A stretch of DNA of 64,000 nt from Doryteuthis pealeii (lineage: Eukaryota > Mollusca > Cephalopoda > Myopsida > Loliginidae): assembly GCA_023376005.1 (NCBI GenBank), contig CM042151.1, positions 77,543,510-77,607,509 on the forward strand, given 5' to 3'. Of the stretch, positions 11,061 through 23,130 are shown piece by piece. The translations under genes were made by a program, and so were the position numbers. The notes beneath the pieces were generated by a model that was given only the letters and a program-made list of their open reading frames with translations, was not told the DNA's origin and did no database searches. Position 1 is the first letter of the stretch. Every line of letters begins with the position of its first letter.

Positions 11061-11258
11061 ATGCCAATAACTTATGAACTAAGAGATATTTTAGAAAGCA
11101 AATGGTTCCACAAATCTCCAAATGTTCTGTCAATTCTTACTGGGATAATAATTAATCCAGCTGAAATAAAACAACGTAGATCAGACAGGAAAAACGAAGC
11201 ATCGCCAAATGCAAATCCTGCTCAGCTAAATCTACACACAATACCTTGGAAGTCGTAG
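11061..11258 (+). CDS. Repeated 65-residue exon, unknown family (copy 3)
   Basis: This frame has the same 65-residue length as copy 1 with few replacements (PITYEL for SITYEL, AEIKQRRSD for AEMKQRKSD). It keeps an acceptor-like site (tctttttcag, AG 11025-11026). Two of three copies stay open over 65 codons and the replacements are conservative. This hints at past or present coding function, though recent duplication alone could explain it. It is followed by the same EICPE-type finger tail remnant (near 11380). No known domain is recognised. Confidence 0.4.
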   Translation: MPITYELRDILESKWFHKSPNVLSILTGIIINPAEIKQRRSDRKNEASPNANPAQLNLHTIPWKS

Positions 11259-11446
11259 AAAGGAAAACATCTAACGATATATTCTACGATACGGACACAC
11301 ACCTTTGAACAAAGGAGAAAACTACGAAAAACACATTAATGAATTCAAAAACATTGAAAATATTATTTTCAAAAGAGATTTGCCCAGAATTTCGTTCCTA
11401 TATTTGGTAGGACCATCCACATTATAATCACTATAATCATTATAAT

Positions 11447-14400
11447 CAATCTAGCTTATAACTTATTAAACGGACGCGTACGAATAGCCGAAGTCAAACG
11501 ACAGAGAACATGGCCAGTACATAAGACACTTCCACATCCAATTGCTGCTATGACCGCAGCAGTTTAAAGCGAAGAGTCTGTATGCCTTGAATGCAACAGA
11601 AATTTTGCCAGTGATAAGGATATATCCTATCACAGCAGGGAGGACAAAATAAAGTTACAACTGGAAATGAGTATGATATAACCAAATAATTAGCAACAAA
11701 TACATAACTGCTTTGTTTTAAATATTCAACTCTAATAGTTTTTTTTGTATATTTCAAAGGTATTTATATTTCTCATTCTTAATTTTTCGAGGTTCAACGC
11801 TCACACTGAATATGAGGTGATAATCAGCAAATAGGTAGCTGCTTTGTTCGAAATACTCAATTTTTAATTCTATTTTAAATGTATTTTTATTTCTCATTCT
11901 TAATTTTTTGAAGATCTATTAATTGTAATTGCCATTCTTTAATTGATTTGTTTCTACGTCCTATCATTCTTAAATGTGACACAAATTTTGCCATAAGTAA
12001 TACACTTTCGAATCATGTTACTACGAAAACCCATACCAGTTATCAATGAAGAATTTAAGTGCCTTAAAATTTTTATTCATTTTGACAGATCCAAAGACAT
12101 GTCCCATCAGAGTTGATTAAGATATTGGGTTTATCTGTTCACCTTGGCCAATGCCTGTTTATACTAGCTCCTGGCTATGCAGCAAAGATCCGGCTTGAGC
12201 AGATACATTTGCAAGTGTTAGATAATCCATGTAGAAATCTTCAGTAAAGTTTCCACGGGATATTTTCTGCTTTTTGCCTTTTTTAAAAAGAAAGATTTCG
12301 TCTGCATTGAATTATGCAGGGCTAAAAAGCAACATTTACAGAAATAAAGTATCCATTGATTACCGATATCTAAAACAAAGTGCATTTCTGAACAGAAAAC
12401 ATTTCAGCCAAGTGAAAACGACATAATATTCCGCAACAAATTAAATGGAAAAAAATCAATGTTGAAATCTCTTACATGTACAAATATAGACGATATCAAC
12501 CGACAGAGGGCGGGGCTAGAACATAATACATTTCTAACAGGAAAGGACACCATGACTCTCATAAAGTATTACTACACCGGCAAGTTTCAATACCTAGATG
12601 GTTTTTAAATCCCAAGGTTTCATATTTGAAAGAAAAAGCATCTTTAGACAGAAAAAAGCATCTTTGGACAGAAAAAAGTTTCAGCAAGTACATATCGACC
12701 TAGTTACGATGTATTGTCTCTGATTTCAACACGAAGAGAAAGGATTGTGTTTTTTTCATCAGAAACTTATAATCAACTGAAACGACGACTATATCAACAT
12801 TTATGAACGTAGGCAAATGGAAATAAGTAAATAGAAGAGAAACGGTCCAAATTCATTATCAATTATACGAACATGAATATGACAAAAAACGATCGACTAC
12901 GTGTAGGCAATGCACTTGTGTTAACCGGATTTTAAAGACAAAGAATCCAATTGTTTTATATTTGAAAGAAATAGCATCGTTGAACAGAAAAGATTTTAGC
13001 AAGATAATAGCAATTTCATATTCAACTCCTGATAAGCATAGACATCAGTAAAAAAAGGAAAAGTAAATTGAAAAATGAATGTCTAAATCTCTTCTCGTTT
13101 ATTGCACGGACGCGTACGAATATAGTCGAAGTTAAGCGACAGAGAACAGAGCCAGGACACAAAACACTTCCAAATTAAATTGTTGCAGTTGCTACACCGA
13201 TAAATGGAAACCGACTGTCGGAAGCCTGTATAACTTATTACACGGACCAATACGAATATAGCCGAGACAACAATTGCCACAACAGTTTAAAGCGAAGAGT
13301 CTGCGTGCCTTGAATGTAGCACAACATTTTGCCAGTGATAAGGAACTATCCTATCACAGCTGCGATGAAACAAAGACGAACGTCTCTTATATTTTGTTTT
13401 AAGCATGTGTAGAATTTATATATTTTTCTATATTTGGAGGTTTTTAAAAACTCAGATAATATATTAATTCTATATTTGAAGAGAAAAGAAAAATGATCTG
13501 GCTGAACATAAGAATTTAGAATTTTATGAACATAGATTTGTGAAAAGGGTAAATGGAAAAAGAATGTCAAAAGCATGTATAATTTATTATATGGACATAT
13601 ACGAATATAGCCGAAGCAACAATATAGACATTATGCCGCAAACACACAACGAGTGTGATATTACGAAATAATTATCAACAAATATGTAACTGGTTTGTTT
13701 TAAATATTCAATTTGTAAGTTTTTTTCTTTCTTATAACTTACTCGCTCAAATAGAATTTATTATATTTCAAAGGTATTTATATTTCCCGTTCTTAATTTT
13801 ACGAGGTCCAACAGTACAGACGCTATAATCACACAATGAGTGTGATATTACGAAATAATTATCAGCAAAAAAGAAGCTGCATTTTTTTTTTTTGTTTTTT
13901 TTTTTTAATATTCAATTCATGCTACTACGAACACAATACCAGTTCTAAATGAAGACTTCGACTGCATTAGAATTTTCACATATTTTGACAGTTCCAAGTA
14001 AATGTCCCATCGGAGTTGATTAAGAAATCTGTTTTATCTGCGTTCACGTAGACCAATGACTGTTGACGATTGCTCTTGGCAATGCATCAAAGATAACAAT
14101 TTCATATTCAGTTCCATATAAACGTAGACAAGTGGGAAAAACTTTAACAAAATCTCTTATCACTTATTACACGGAAAAGTTACAATAATTATCAGGTTTT
14201 TAGAAATGTGAAGAATCCATTGATTTCATATTTGAAAAAAATCAAATCGCTGAACAGAAAACATTTCAGCAAGATAACAACTTCATATTCAGCTCCTTAT
14301 GAACGAAGAGATGTATGAAAAAAGAATTAAATAAAAAACGAATGTCAAAATCTATTTTCACTTATTACACGGACATGTACGAATATAGTCGAGGTCAAGC

Positions 14401-14629
14401 GACAGAGAACAGAGCCAGAACATAAAACATCTCCAAATCAGATTGCTGCTGTTGCTACACCAGATTAAATGGAAGATTTTGTATGCCTTGAAAGAAGCAC
14501 ATGATTTGCTAGTGGTAAGGAAATATCCTATCACAAATGCTTGCAGAAATATATATGTCACATTTATGGCGATGAACATGAAATGATATGTAAAAAAAAG
14601 TAAATGAGAAAAGGAATGTCAATCTCGCT
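11447..14629 (+). repeat. Macro-repeat unit I (zinc-finger/LINE chimera)
   Basis: First full unit of the young tandem array, anchored on 'cttataacttattaaacgg' at 11454. In order it holds: a finger remnant (11570-11660, CLECNRNFASDKDISYHS); a second finger remnant (12040-12110); a reversed LINE RT fragment (12118-12280); the GKDTM peptide block (12541); more finger remnants (13300-13370, 13950-14015, 14465-14560); and homopolymer-T tracts. The left edge is a clean junction with the 65-codon module. Confidence 0.85.
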
Positions 14630-17600
14630 TATAACTTATTAACCGGACGCGTACGAATAGCCGAAGTCAAACGACAGAGAATAGAGCCAGTACATAAGAC
14701 GCTTCCACATCCAATTGCTGTTATTACCGCAGCAGTTTAAATCGAAGAGTCTGTATGCCTTGAATGCAACATAAATTTTGACAGTGATAAGGATATATCC
14801 TATCACAGCAGGGAGGACAAAATAAAGTTACAACTGGAAATGAGTATGATATAACGAAATAATTAGCAACAAATACGTAACTGCTTTGTTTTAAATATTC
14901 AATTAGTTTTTTTTCTTTCTTATAACTCAAATAGTTCTTTTGTATATTTCAAAGGTATTTATATTTCTCATTCTTAATTTTTCGAGGTTCAACGCTCACA
15001 CTGAATATGAGGTGATAATCAGCAAATAGGTAGCTGCTTTGTTCGAAATACTCAATTTTTAATTCTATTTTAAATGTATTTTTATTTCTCATTCTTAATT
15101 TTTGGAAGATTTATTAATTGTAATTGCCATTCTTTAATTAATTTTTTTTCTACGTCCTATCATTCTTAAATGTGACACAAATTTTGCCATAAGTAATACA
15201 CTTTCGAATCATGTTACTACGAAAACCCATACCAGTTATCAATGAAGAATTTAAGTGCCTTAAAATGTTTATTCATTTTGACAGATCCAAAGACATGTCC
15301 CATCAGAGTTGATTAAGATATTGGGTTTATCTGTTCACCTTGGCCAATGCCTGTTAATACTAGCTCCTGGCTATGCAGCAAAGATCCGGCTTGAGCAGAT
15401 ACATTTGCAAGAAGTGTTAGATAATCCATGTAGAAATCCTCAGTAATAGTTTTCCACAGGATATTTCTCTTTTTGCCTTTTTTAAAAAGAAAGATTTCGT
15501 CTGCATTGAATTATGCAGGGCTAAAAAGCAACATTTACAGAAATAAAGTATCCATTGATTACTGATATCTAAAATTAAGTGCATTTCTGAACAGAAAACA
15601 TTTCAGCCAAGTGAAAACGACATAATATTCGCAACAAATTAAATGGAAAAAATCAATGTTGAAATCTCTTACATGTACAAATATAGACGATATCAACCGA
15701 CAGAGGCGGGGCTAAAACATAATACATTTCTAACAGGAAAGGACACCATGGCTCTCATAAAGTATTACTACACCGGCAAGTTTCAATACCTAGATGGTTT
15801 TTAAATCCCAAGGTTTCATATTTGAAAGAAAAAGCATCTTTGGACAGAAAAAATCTTTCAAGAATAACATATTGACCTAGTTACGATGTATTGTCTCTGA
15901 TTTCAACACGAAGAGAAAGGATTGTGTTTTTTTCATCAGAAACTTATAATCAACTGAAACGACGACTATATCAACATTTATGAACGTAGGCAAATGGAAA
16001 TAAGTAAATAGAAGAGAAACGGTCCAAATTCATTATCAATTATACGAACATGAATATGACAAAAAACGATCGACTACGTGTAGGCAATGCACTTGTGTTA
16101 ACCGGATTTTAAAGACAAAGAATCCAATTGTTTTATATTTGAAAGAAATAGCATCGTTGAACAGAAAACATTTTAGCAAGATAATAGCAATTTCATATTC
16201 AACTCCTGATAAGCATAGACATCAGTAAAAAAAAAAAAGTAAATTGAAAATGAATGTCTAAATCTCTTCTCGTTTATTGCACGGACGCGTACGAATATAG
16301 TCGAAGTTAAGCGACAGAGAACAGAGCCAGGACACAAAACACTTCCAAATTAAATTGTTGCAGTTGCTACACCGGATAAATGGAAACCGACTGTCGGAAG
16401 CCTGTATAACTTATTACACGGACCAATACGAATATAGCCGAGACAACAATTGCCACAACAGTTTAAAGCGAAGAGTCTGCGTGCCTTGAATGTAGCACAA
16501 CATTTTTGCCAGTGATAAGGAACTATCCTATCACAGCTGCGATGAAACAAAGACGAACGTCTCTTATATTTTGTTTTAAGCATGTGTAGAATTTATATAT
16601 TTTTCTATATTTGGAGGTTTTTAAAAACTCAGATAATATATTAATTCTATATTTGAGAGAAAAGAAAATATGATCTGGCTGAACATAAGAATTTAGAATT
16701 TTATGAACATAGATTTGTGGAAAAGGTAAATGGAAAAAGAATGTCAAAAGCATGTATAATTTATTATATGGACATATACGAATATAGCCGAAGCAACAAT
16801 GTAGACATTATGCCGCAAACACACAACGAGTGTGATATTACGAAATAATTATCAACAAATATGTAACTGGTTTGTTTTAAATATTCAATTTGTAAGTTTT
16901 TTTCTTTCTTATAACTTACTCGCTCAAATAGAATTTATTATATTTCAAAGGTATTTATATTTCCCGTTCTTAATTTTACGAGGTCCAACAGTACAGACGC
17001 TATAATCACACAATGAGTGTGATATTACGAAATAATTATCAGCAAAAAAGAAGCTGCATTTTTTTTTTTGTTTTTTTTGTTTTTTTAATATTCAATTCAT
17101 GCTACTACGAACACAATACCAGTTCTAAATGAAGACTTCGACTGCATTAGAATTTCACATATTTTGACAGTTCCAAGTAAATGTCCCATCGGAGTTGATT
17201 AAGAAATCTGTTTTATCTGCGTTCACGTAGACCAATGACTGTTGACGATTGCTCTTGGCAATGCATCAAAGATAACAATTTCATATTCAGTTCCATATAA
17301 ACGTAGACAAGTGGGAAAAACTTTAACAAAATCTCTTATCACTTATTACACGGAAAAGTTACAATAATTATCAGGTTTTTAGAAATGTGAAGAATCCATT
17401 GATTTCATATTTGAAAAAAATCAAATCGCTGAACAGAAACATTTCAGCAAGATAACAACTTCATATTCAGCTCCTTATGAACGAAGAGATGTATGAAAAA
17501 AGAATTAAATAAAAAACGAATGTCAAAATCTATTTTCACTTATTACACGGACATGTACGAATATAGTCGAGGTCAAGCGACAGAGAACAGAGCCAGAACA

Positions 17601-17806
17601 TAAAACATCTCCAAATCAGATTGCTGCTGTTGCTACACCAGATTAAATGGAAGATTTTGTATGCCTTGAAAGAAGCACATGATTTGCTAGTGGTAAGGAA
17701 ATATCCTATCACAAATGCTTGCAGAAATATATATGTCACATTTATGGCGATGAACATGAAATGATATGTAAAAAAAAGTAAATGAGAAAAGGAATGTCAA
17801 TCTCGC
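14630..17806 (+). repeat. Macro-repeat unit II
   Basis: It repeats unit I almost base for base over about 3177 bp, with scattered substitutions and small indels. The LINE fragment is at 15312-15475 and the GKDTM block at about 15736. The finger cores keep most of their residues but each carries a stop or frameshift, so no unit has a full-length open zinc-finger frame. Confidence 0.85.
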
Positions 17807-18491
17807 TTATAACTTATTAAACGGACGCGTACGAATAGCCGAAGTCAAACGACAGAGAATAGAGCCAGTACATAAGACGCTTCCACATCCAATTGCTGTT
17901 ATTACCGCAGCAGTTTAAATCGAAGAGTCTGTATGCCTTGAATGCAACATAAATTTTGACAGTGATAAGGATATATCCTATCACAGCAGGGAGGACAAAA
18001 TAAAGTTACAACTGGAAATGAGTATGATATAACGAAATAATTAGCAACAAATACGTAACTGCTTTGTTTTAAATATTCAATTAGTTTTTTTTTCTTTCTT
18101 ATAACTCAAATAGTTCTTTTGTATATTTCAAAGGTATTTATATTTCTCATTCTTAATTTTTCGAGGTTCAACGCTCACACTGAATATGAGGTGATAATCA
18201 GCAAATAGGTAGCTGCTTTGTTCGAAATACTCAATTTTTAATTCTATTTTAAATGTATTTTTATTTCTCATTCTTAATTTTTGGAAGATTTATTAATTGT
18301 AATTGCCATTTCTTTAATTAATTTTTTTCTACGTCCTATCATTCTTAAATGTGACACAAATTTTGCCATAAGTAATACACTTTCGAATCATGTTACTACG
18401 AAAACCCATACCAGTTATCAATGAAGAATTTAAGTGCCTTAAAATGTTTATTCATTTTGACAGATCCAAAGACATGTCCCATCAGAGTTGA

Positions 18492-18660
18492 TTAAGATAT
18501 TGGGTTTATCTGTTCACCTTGGCCAATGCCTGTTAATACTAGCTCCTGGCTATGCAGCAAAGATCCGGCTTGAGCAGATACATTTGCAAGAAGTGTTAGA
18601 TAATCCATGTAGAAATCCTCAGTAATAGTTTCCACAGGATATTTTCTGCTTTTTGCCTTT
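18492..18660 (-). mobile_element. LINE reverse-transcriptase palm fragment inside the macro-repeat
   Basis: On the minus strand this reads KYPVETITEDFYMDY, then LLANVSAQAGSLLHSQ. In the LINE relic at 63.07 kb the matching part reads DADYTDGLALLANTSAQAKS, so both come from the same type of reverse transcriptase. Box C (YADD) is YMDY here. Equivalent fragments lie at 12118-12280, 15312-15475 and 21707-21870. No LINE 5' or 3' end is attached. Confidence 0.75.
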
Positions 18661-19688
18661 TTTAAAAAGAAAGATTTCGTCTGCATTGAATTATGCAGGG
18701 CTAAAAAGCAACATTTACAGAAATAAAGTATCCATTGATTACTGATATCTAAAATTAAGTGCATTTCTGAACAGAAAACATTTCAGCCAAGTGAAAACGA
18801 CATAATATTCCGCAACAAATTAAATGGAAAAAAATCAATGTTGAAATCTCTTACATGTACAAATATAGACGATATCAACCGACAGAGGGCGGGGCTAGAA
18901 CATAATATATTTCTAACAGGAAAGGACACCATGGCTCTCATAAAGTATTACTACACCGGCAAGTTTCAATACCTAGATGGTTTTTAAATCCAAGGTTTTA
19001 TTTAAAGAAAAAGCATCTTTGGACAGAAAATATTTCAGCAAGTACATATTGACCTAGTTACGATGTATTGTCTCTGATTTCAACACGAAGAGAAAGGATT
19101 GTGTTTTTTTCATCAGAAACTTATAATCAACTGAAACGACGACTATATCAACATTTATGAACGTAGGCAAATGGAAATAAGTAAATAGAAGAGAAACGGT
19201 CCAAATACATTATCAATTATACGAACATGAATATGACAAAAAACGATCGACTACGTGTAGGCAATGCACTTGTGTTAACCGGATTTTAAAGACAAAGAAT
19301 CCAATTGTTTTATATTTGAAAGAAATAGCATCGTTGAACAGAAAACATTTTAGCAAGATAATAACAAATTCATATTCAACTCTTGAAAGGCGTAGACATC
19401 AGTAAAAAAAAAAGAAAAAAAAAAAAAAAGAAATTGAAAAATGAATGTCTAAATCTCTTCTCGTTTATTGTACGGGTGCGTACGAATATAGTCGAAGTTA
19501 AGCGACAGAGAACAGAGCCAGGACACAAAACACTTCCAAATTAAATTGTTGCAGTTGCTACACCGGATGAATGGAAACCGACTGTCGGAAGCCTGTATAA
19601 TTTATTACACGGACCAATACGAATATAGCCGAGACAACAATTGCCACAACAGTTTAAAGCGAAGAGTCTGCGTGCCTTGAATGTAGCG

Positions 19689-19761
19689 CAAGATTTTGCT
19701 AGTGATAAGGAACTATCCTATCGTTGTGATAGGATAGTTCCTTATCACTAGCAAAATCTTG
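19689..19761. repeat. Perfect 34-bp hairpin, 5-base loop, unique to unit III
   Basis: The left arm 19689-19722 is the finger block coding SDKELSY. The right arm 19728-19761 is its exact reverse complement, with loop GTTGT. Units I, II and IV lack it, so it arose within unit III by an inverted duplication. Confidence 0.95.
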
Positions 19762-21040
19762 TGTGTGATATTGCGATGAAACAAAGACGAACGTCTCTTA
19801 TATTTTGTTTTAAGCATGTGTAGAATTTATATATTTTTCTATATTTGGAGGTTTTTAAAAACTCAGATAATATATTAATTCTATATTTGAAGAGAAAAGA
19901 AAATATGATCTGGCTGAACATAAGAATTTAGAATTTTATGAACATAGATTTGTGGAAAAAGGTAAATGGAAAAAGAATGTCAAAAGCCTGTATAATTTAT
20001 TATACGGACATATACGAATATAGCCGAAGCAACAATATAGAAGTTATGCCGCAAACACACAACGAGTGTGATATTACGAAATAATTATCAACAAATATGT
20101 AACTGGTTTGTTTTAAATATTCAATTTGTAAGTTTTTTCTTTCTTATAACTTACTCGTTCAAATAGAATTTATTATATTTCCAAGGTATTTATATTTCCC
20201 GTTCTTAATTTTACGAGGTCCAACAGTACAGACGCTATAATCACACAATGTGTGTGATATTACGAAATAATTATCAGCAAAAAAGAAGCTGCATTTTTTT
20301 TTTTTTTTTTTTTTTTTTAATATTCAATTCATGCTACTACGAATACAATACCAGTTCTAAATGAAGACTTCGACTGCATTAGAATTTTCACATATTTTGA
20401 CAGTTCCAAGTAAATGTCCCATCGGAGTTTATTAAGAAATCTGTTTTATCTGCGTTCACGTAGACCAATGACTGTTGACGATTGCTCTTGGCAATGCATC
20501 AAAGATAACAATTTCATATTCAGTTCCATATAAACGTAGACAAGTGGGAAAAACTTTAATAAAATCTCTTATCATATATTACACGGACAAGTTACAATAA
20601 TTATCAGGTTTTTAGAAATGTGAAGAATCCATTGATTTCATATTTGAAAAAAATCAAATCGCTGAACAGAAAACATTTCAGCAAGATAACAACTTCATAT
20701 TCAGCTCCTTATAAACGAAGAGATGTATGAAAAAAATAATTAAATGGAAAACGAATGTCAAAATCTATTTTCACTTATTACACGGACATGTACGAATATA
20801 GTCGAGATCAAGCGACAGAGAACAGAGCCAGAACATAAAACATCTCCAAATCAGATTGCTGCTGTTGCTACACCAGATTAAATTGAAGATTGTGTATGCC
20901 TTGAAAGAAGCACATGATTTGCTAGTGGTAAGGAAATATCCTATCACAAATGCTTGCAGAAATATATAAGTCATATTTATGGCGATGAACATGAAATGAT
21001 ATGTAAAAAAAAGTAAATGAGAAAAGGAATGTCAATCTCG

Positions 21041-23130
21041 CTTATAACTTATTAAACGGACGCGTACGAATAGCCGAAGTCAAACGACAGAGAATAGAGC
21101 CAGTACATAAGACGCTTCCACATCCAATTGCTGCTATTACCGCAGCAGTTTAAATCGAAGAGTCTGTATGCCTTGAATGCAACAGAAATTTTGCCAGTGA
21201 TAAGGATATATCCTATCACAGCAGGGAGGACAAAATAAAGTTACAACTGGAAATGAGTATGATATAACCAAATAATTAGCAACAAATACGTAACTGCTTT
21301 GTTTTAAATATTCAACTCTAATAGTTTTTTTTTTGTATATTTCAAAGGTATTTATATTTCTCATTCTTAATTTTTCGAGGTTCAACGCTCACACTGAATA
21401 TGAGGTGATAATCAGCAAATAGGTAGCTGCTTTGTTCGAAATACTCAATTTTTAATTCTATTTTAAATGTATTTTTATTTCTCATTCTTAATTTTTTGGA
21501 AGATTTATTAATTGTAATGGCCATTCTTTAATTAATTTTTTTTCTACGTTTTATCATTCTTAAATGTGGCACAAATTTTGCCATAAGTAATACACTTTCA
21601 AATCATGCTACTATGAACACAATACCAGTTATCAATGAAGAATTTAAGTGCCTTAAAATTTTTATTTATTTTGACTGTTCCATAGAGATGTCCCATCAAA
21701 GTTGATTAAGATATTGGGTTTATCTGTTCACGTAGGCCAGTGCCTGTTCATACTAGCTCCTGGCTATGCAGTAAAGAATCGGCTTGAGCAGATACATTTG
21801 CAAGAAGTGTTAGAAAATCCATATAGCCATCTTCAGTAATAGTTTCTACGGGATATCTTCTGCTTTTTGCCTTTTTAAAACGAAGACCTTGTTTGTCTCA
21901 TGCAGGGTTAAAAAGCAACATTTACAGAAATAAAGTATCCATTGATTACATATCTAAAACATTTCAGCCAAGTGAAAACGACGCAATTTTCAGCAACAAA
22001 TTGAATAGAAAAAATCAGTGTTGAAATCTCTTACATGTACAAATATAGACGATATCAACCGACAGAGAGCGGAGCTAAAACATAATATATTTCTAACAGG
22101 AAAGGACACCATGACCTTAATAAAGTATCACTACACCGGCAAGTTTCAATACCTAGATGGTTTTTAGAAACTTCAAAACCCCAAGTTTTATATTTGAAAG
22201 AAAAAGCATCTTTGGACAGAAAAAAATTTCAACAAGTACATATCGACCGGTTTCCTCGAGGACAGTTACGATGTATTGTCTCTGATTTCAACACGAAGAG
22301 AAAGGATTGTGTTTTTTTCATCAGGAACTTATAATCAACTGAAAAGACAACTATATCAACATTTATGAACGTAGTTAAATGGAAATAAGTAAATAGAAGA
22401 GAAACGGTCCAAATTCATTATCAATTATACGAACATGAATATGACAAAAACGATCGACTACGTGCAGGCAATGCACTTGTGTTAACCGGATTTTAAAGAC
22501 AAAGAATCCAATTGTTTTATATTTGAAAGAAATAGCATCGTTGAACAGAAAACGTTTTAGCAAGATAATAACAATTTCATATTCAACTCCTGATAAGCAT
22601 AGACATCAGTAAAAAAAGAAAAAGTAAATGGAAAAATGAATGTCTAAATCTCTTCTCGTTTATTGCACGGACGCGTACAAATATAGTCGAAGTTAAGCGA
22701 CAGAGAACAGAGCCAGAATACAAAACACTTCCAAATTAAATTGTTGCAGTTGCTACACCGAATGAATGGAAACCGACTGTCGGAAGCCTGTATAACTTAT
22801 TACACGGACCAATACGAATATAGCCGAGACAACAATTGCCACAACAGTTTAAATTGAAGAGTCTGTGAGCCTTGAATGTAGCACAAAATTTTGCCAGTGA
22901 TAAGGAACTATCCTATCACAGCTGCGAGGAAACAAAGACGAACATCTCTTATATTTTGTTTTAAGCATGTGTAGAATTTATATATCTTTCTTTATTTGGA
23001 GGTTTTTAAAAACTCAGATAATATATTAATTAATTAATGATCTGGCTGAACATAAGAATTTAGAATTTTATGAACATAGATTTGTGGAAAAAGGTAAATG
23101 GAAAACGAATGTCAAAAGCCTGTATAATTT
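21041..23130 (+). repeat. Macro-repeat unit IV (partial, more diverged)
   Basis: It starts on the same anchor (21041) and follows the unit for about 2.1 kb, then diverges after the 'cctgtataatttattat' block near 23130. The LINE fragment is at 21707-21870 and the GKDTM block near 22100. A short unique insert 'ggtttcctcgaggac' lies near 22249. Divergence from units I-III is greater than theirs from each other. Confidence 0.8.

Larger units (their letters stand above)
17807..21040 (+). repeat. Macro-repeat unit III, with inverted-duplication insertion
   Basis: Same unit, about 3234 bp. Most of the extra length is a palindromic insertion at 19723-19772 inside the finger block and longer A/T runs. 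The LINE fragment (18492-18656, minus) has its longest open reading here, continuing as DYLTLLANVSAQAGSLLHSQ. Confidence 0.85.

Noticed and set aside
11548..21385. Repeated minus-strand frames (for example 69, 68 and 82 codons reading FVANYLVISYSFPVVTLFC)
   Set aside because: They are the reverse strand of the finger blocks and recur only because the unit is tandemly repeated.
12118..21870. Possible CRISPR-like or integron-like array
   Set aside because: Units are kilobases long, eukaryotic in content, and there are no short regularly spaced repeats or cas genes.
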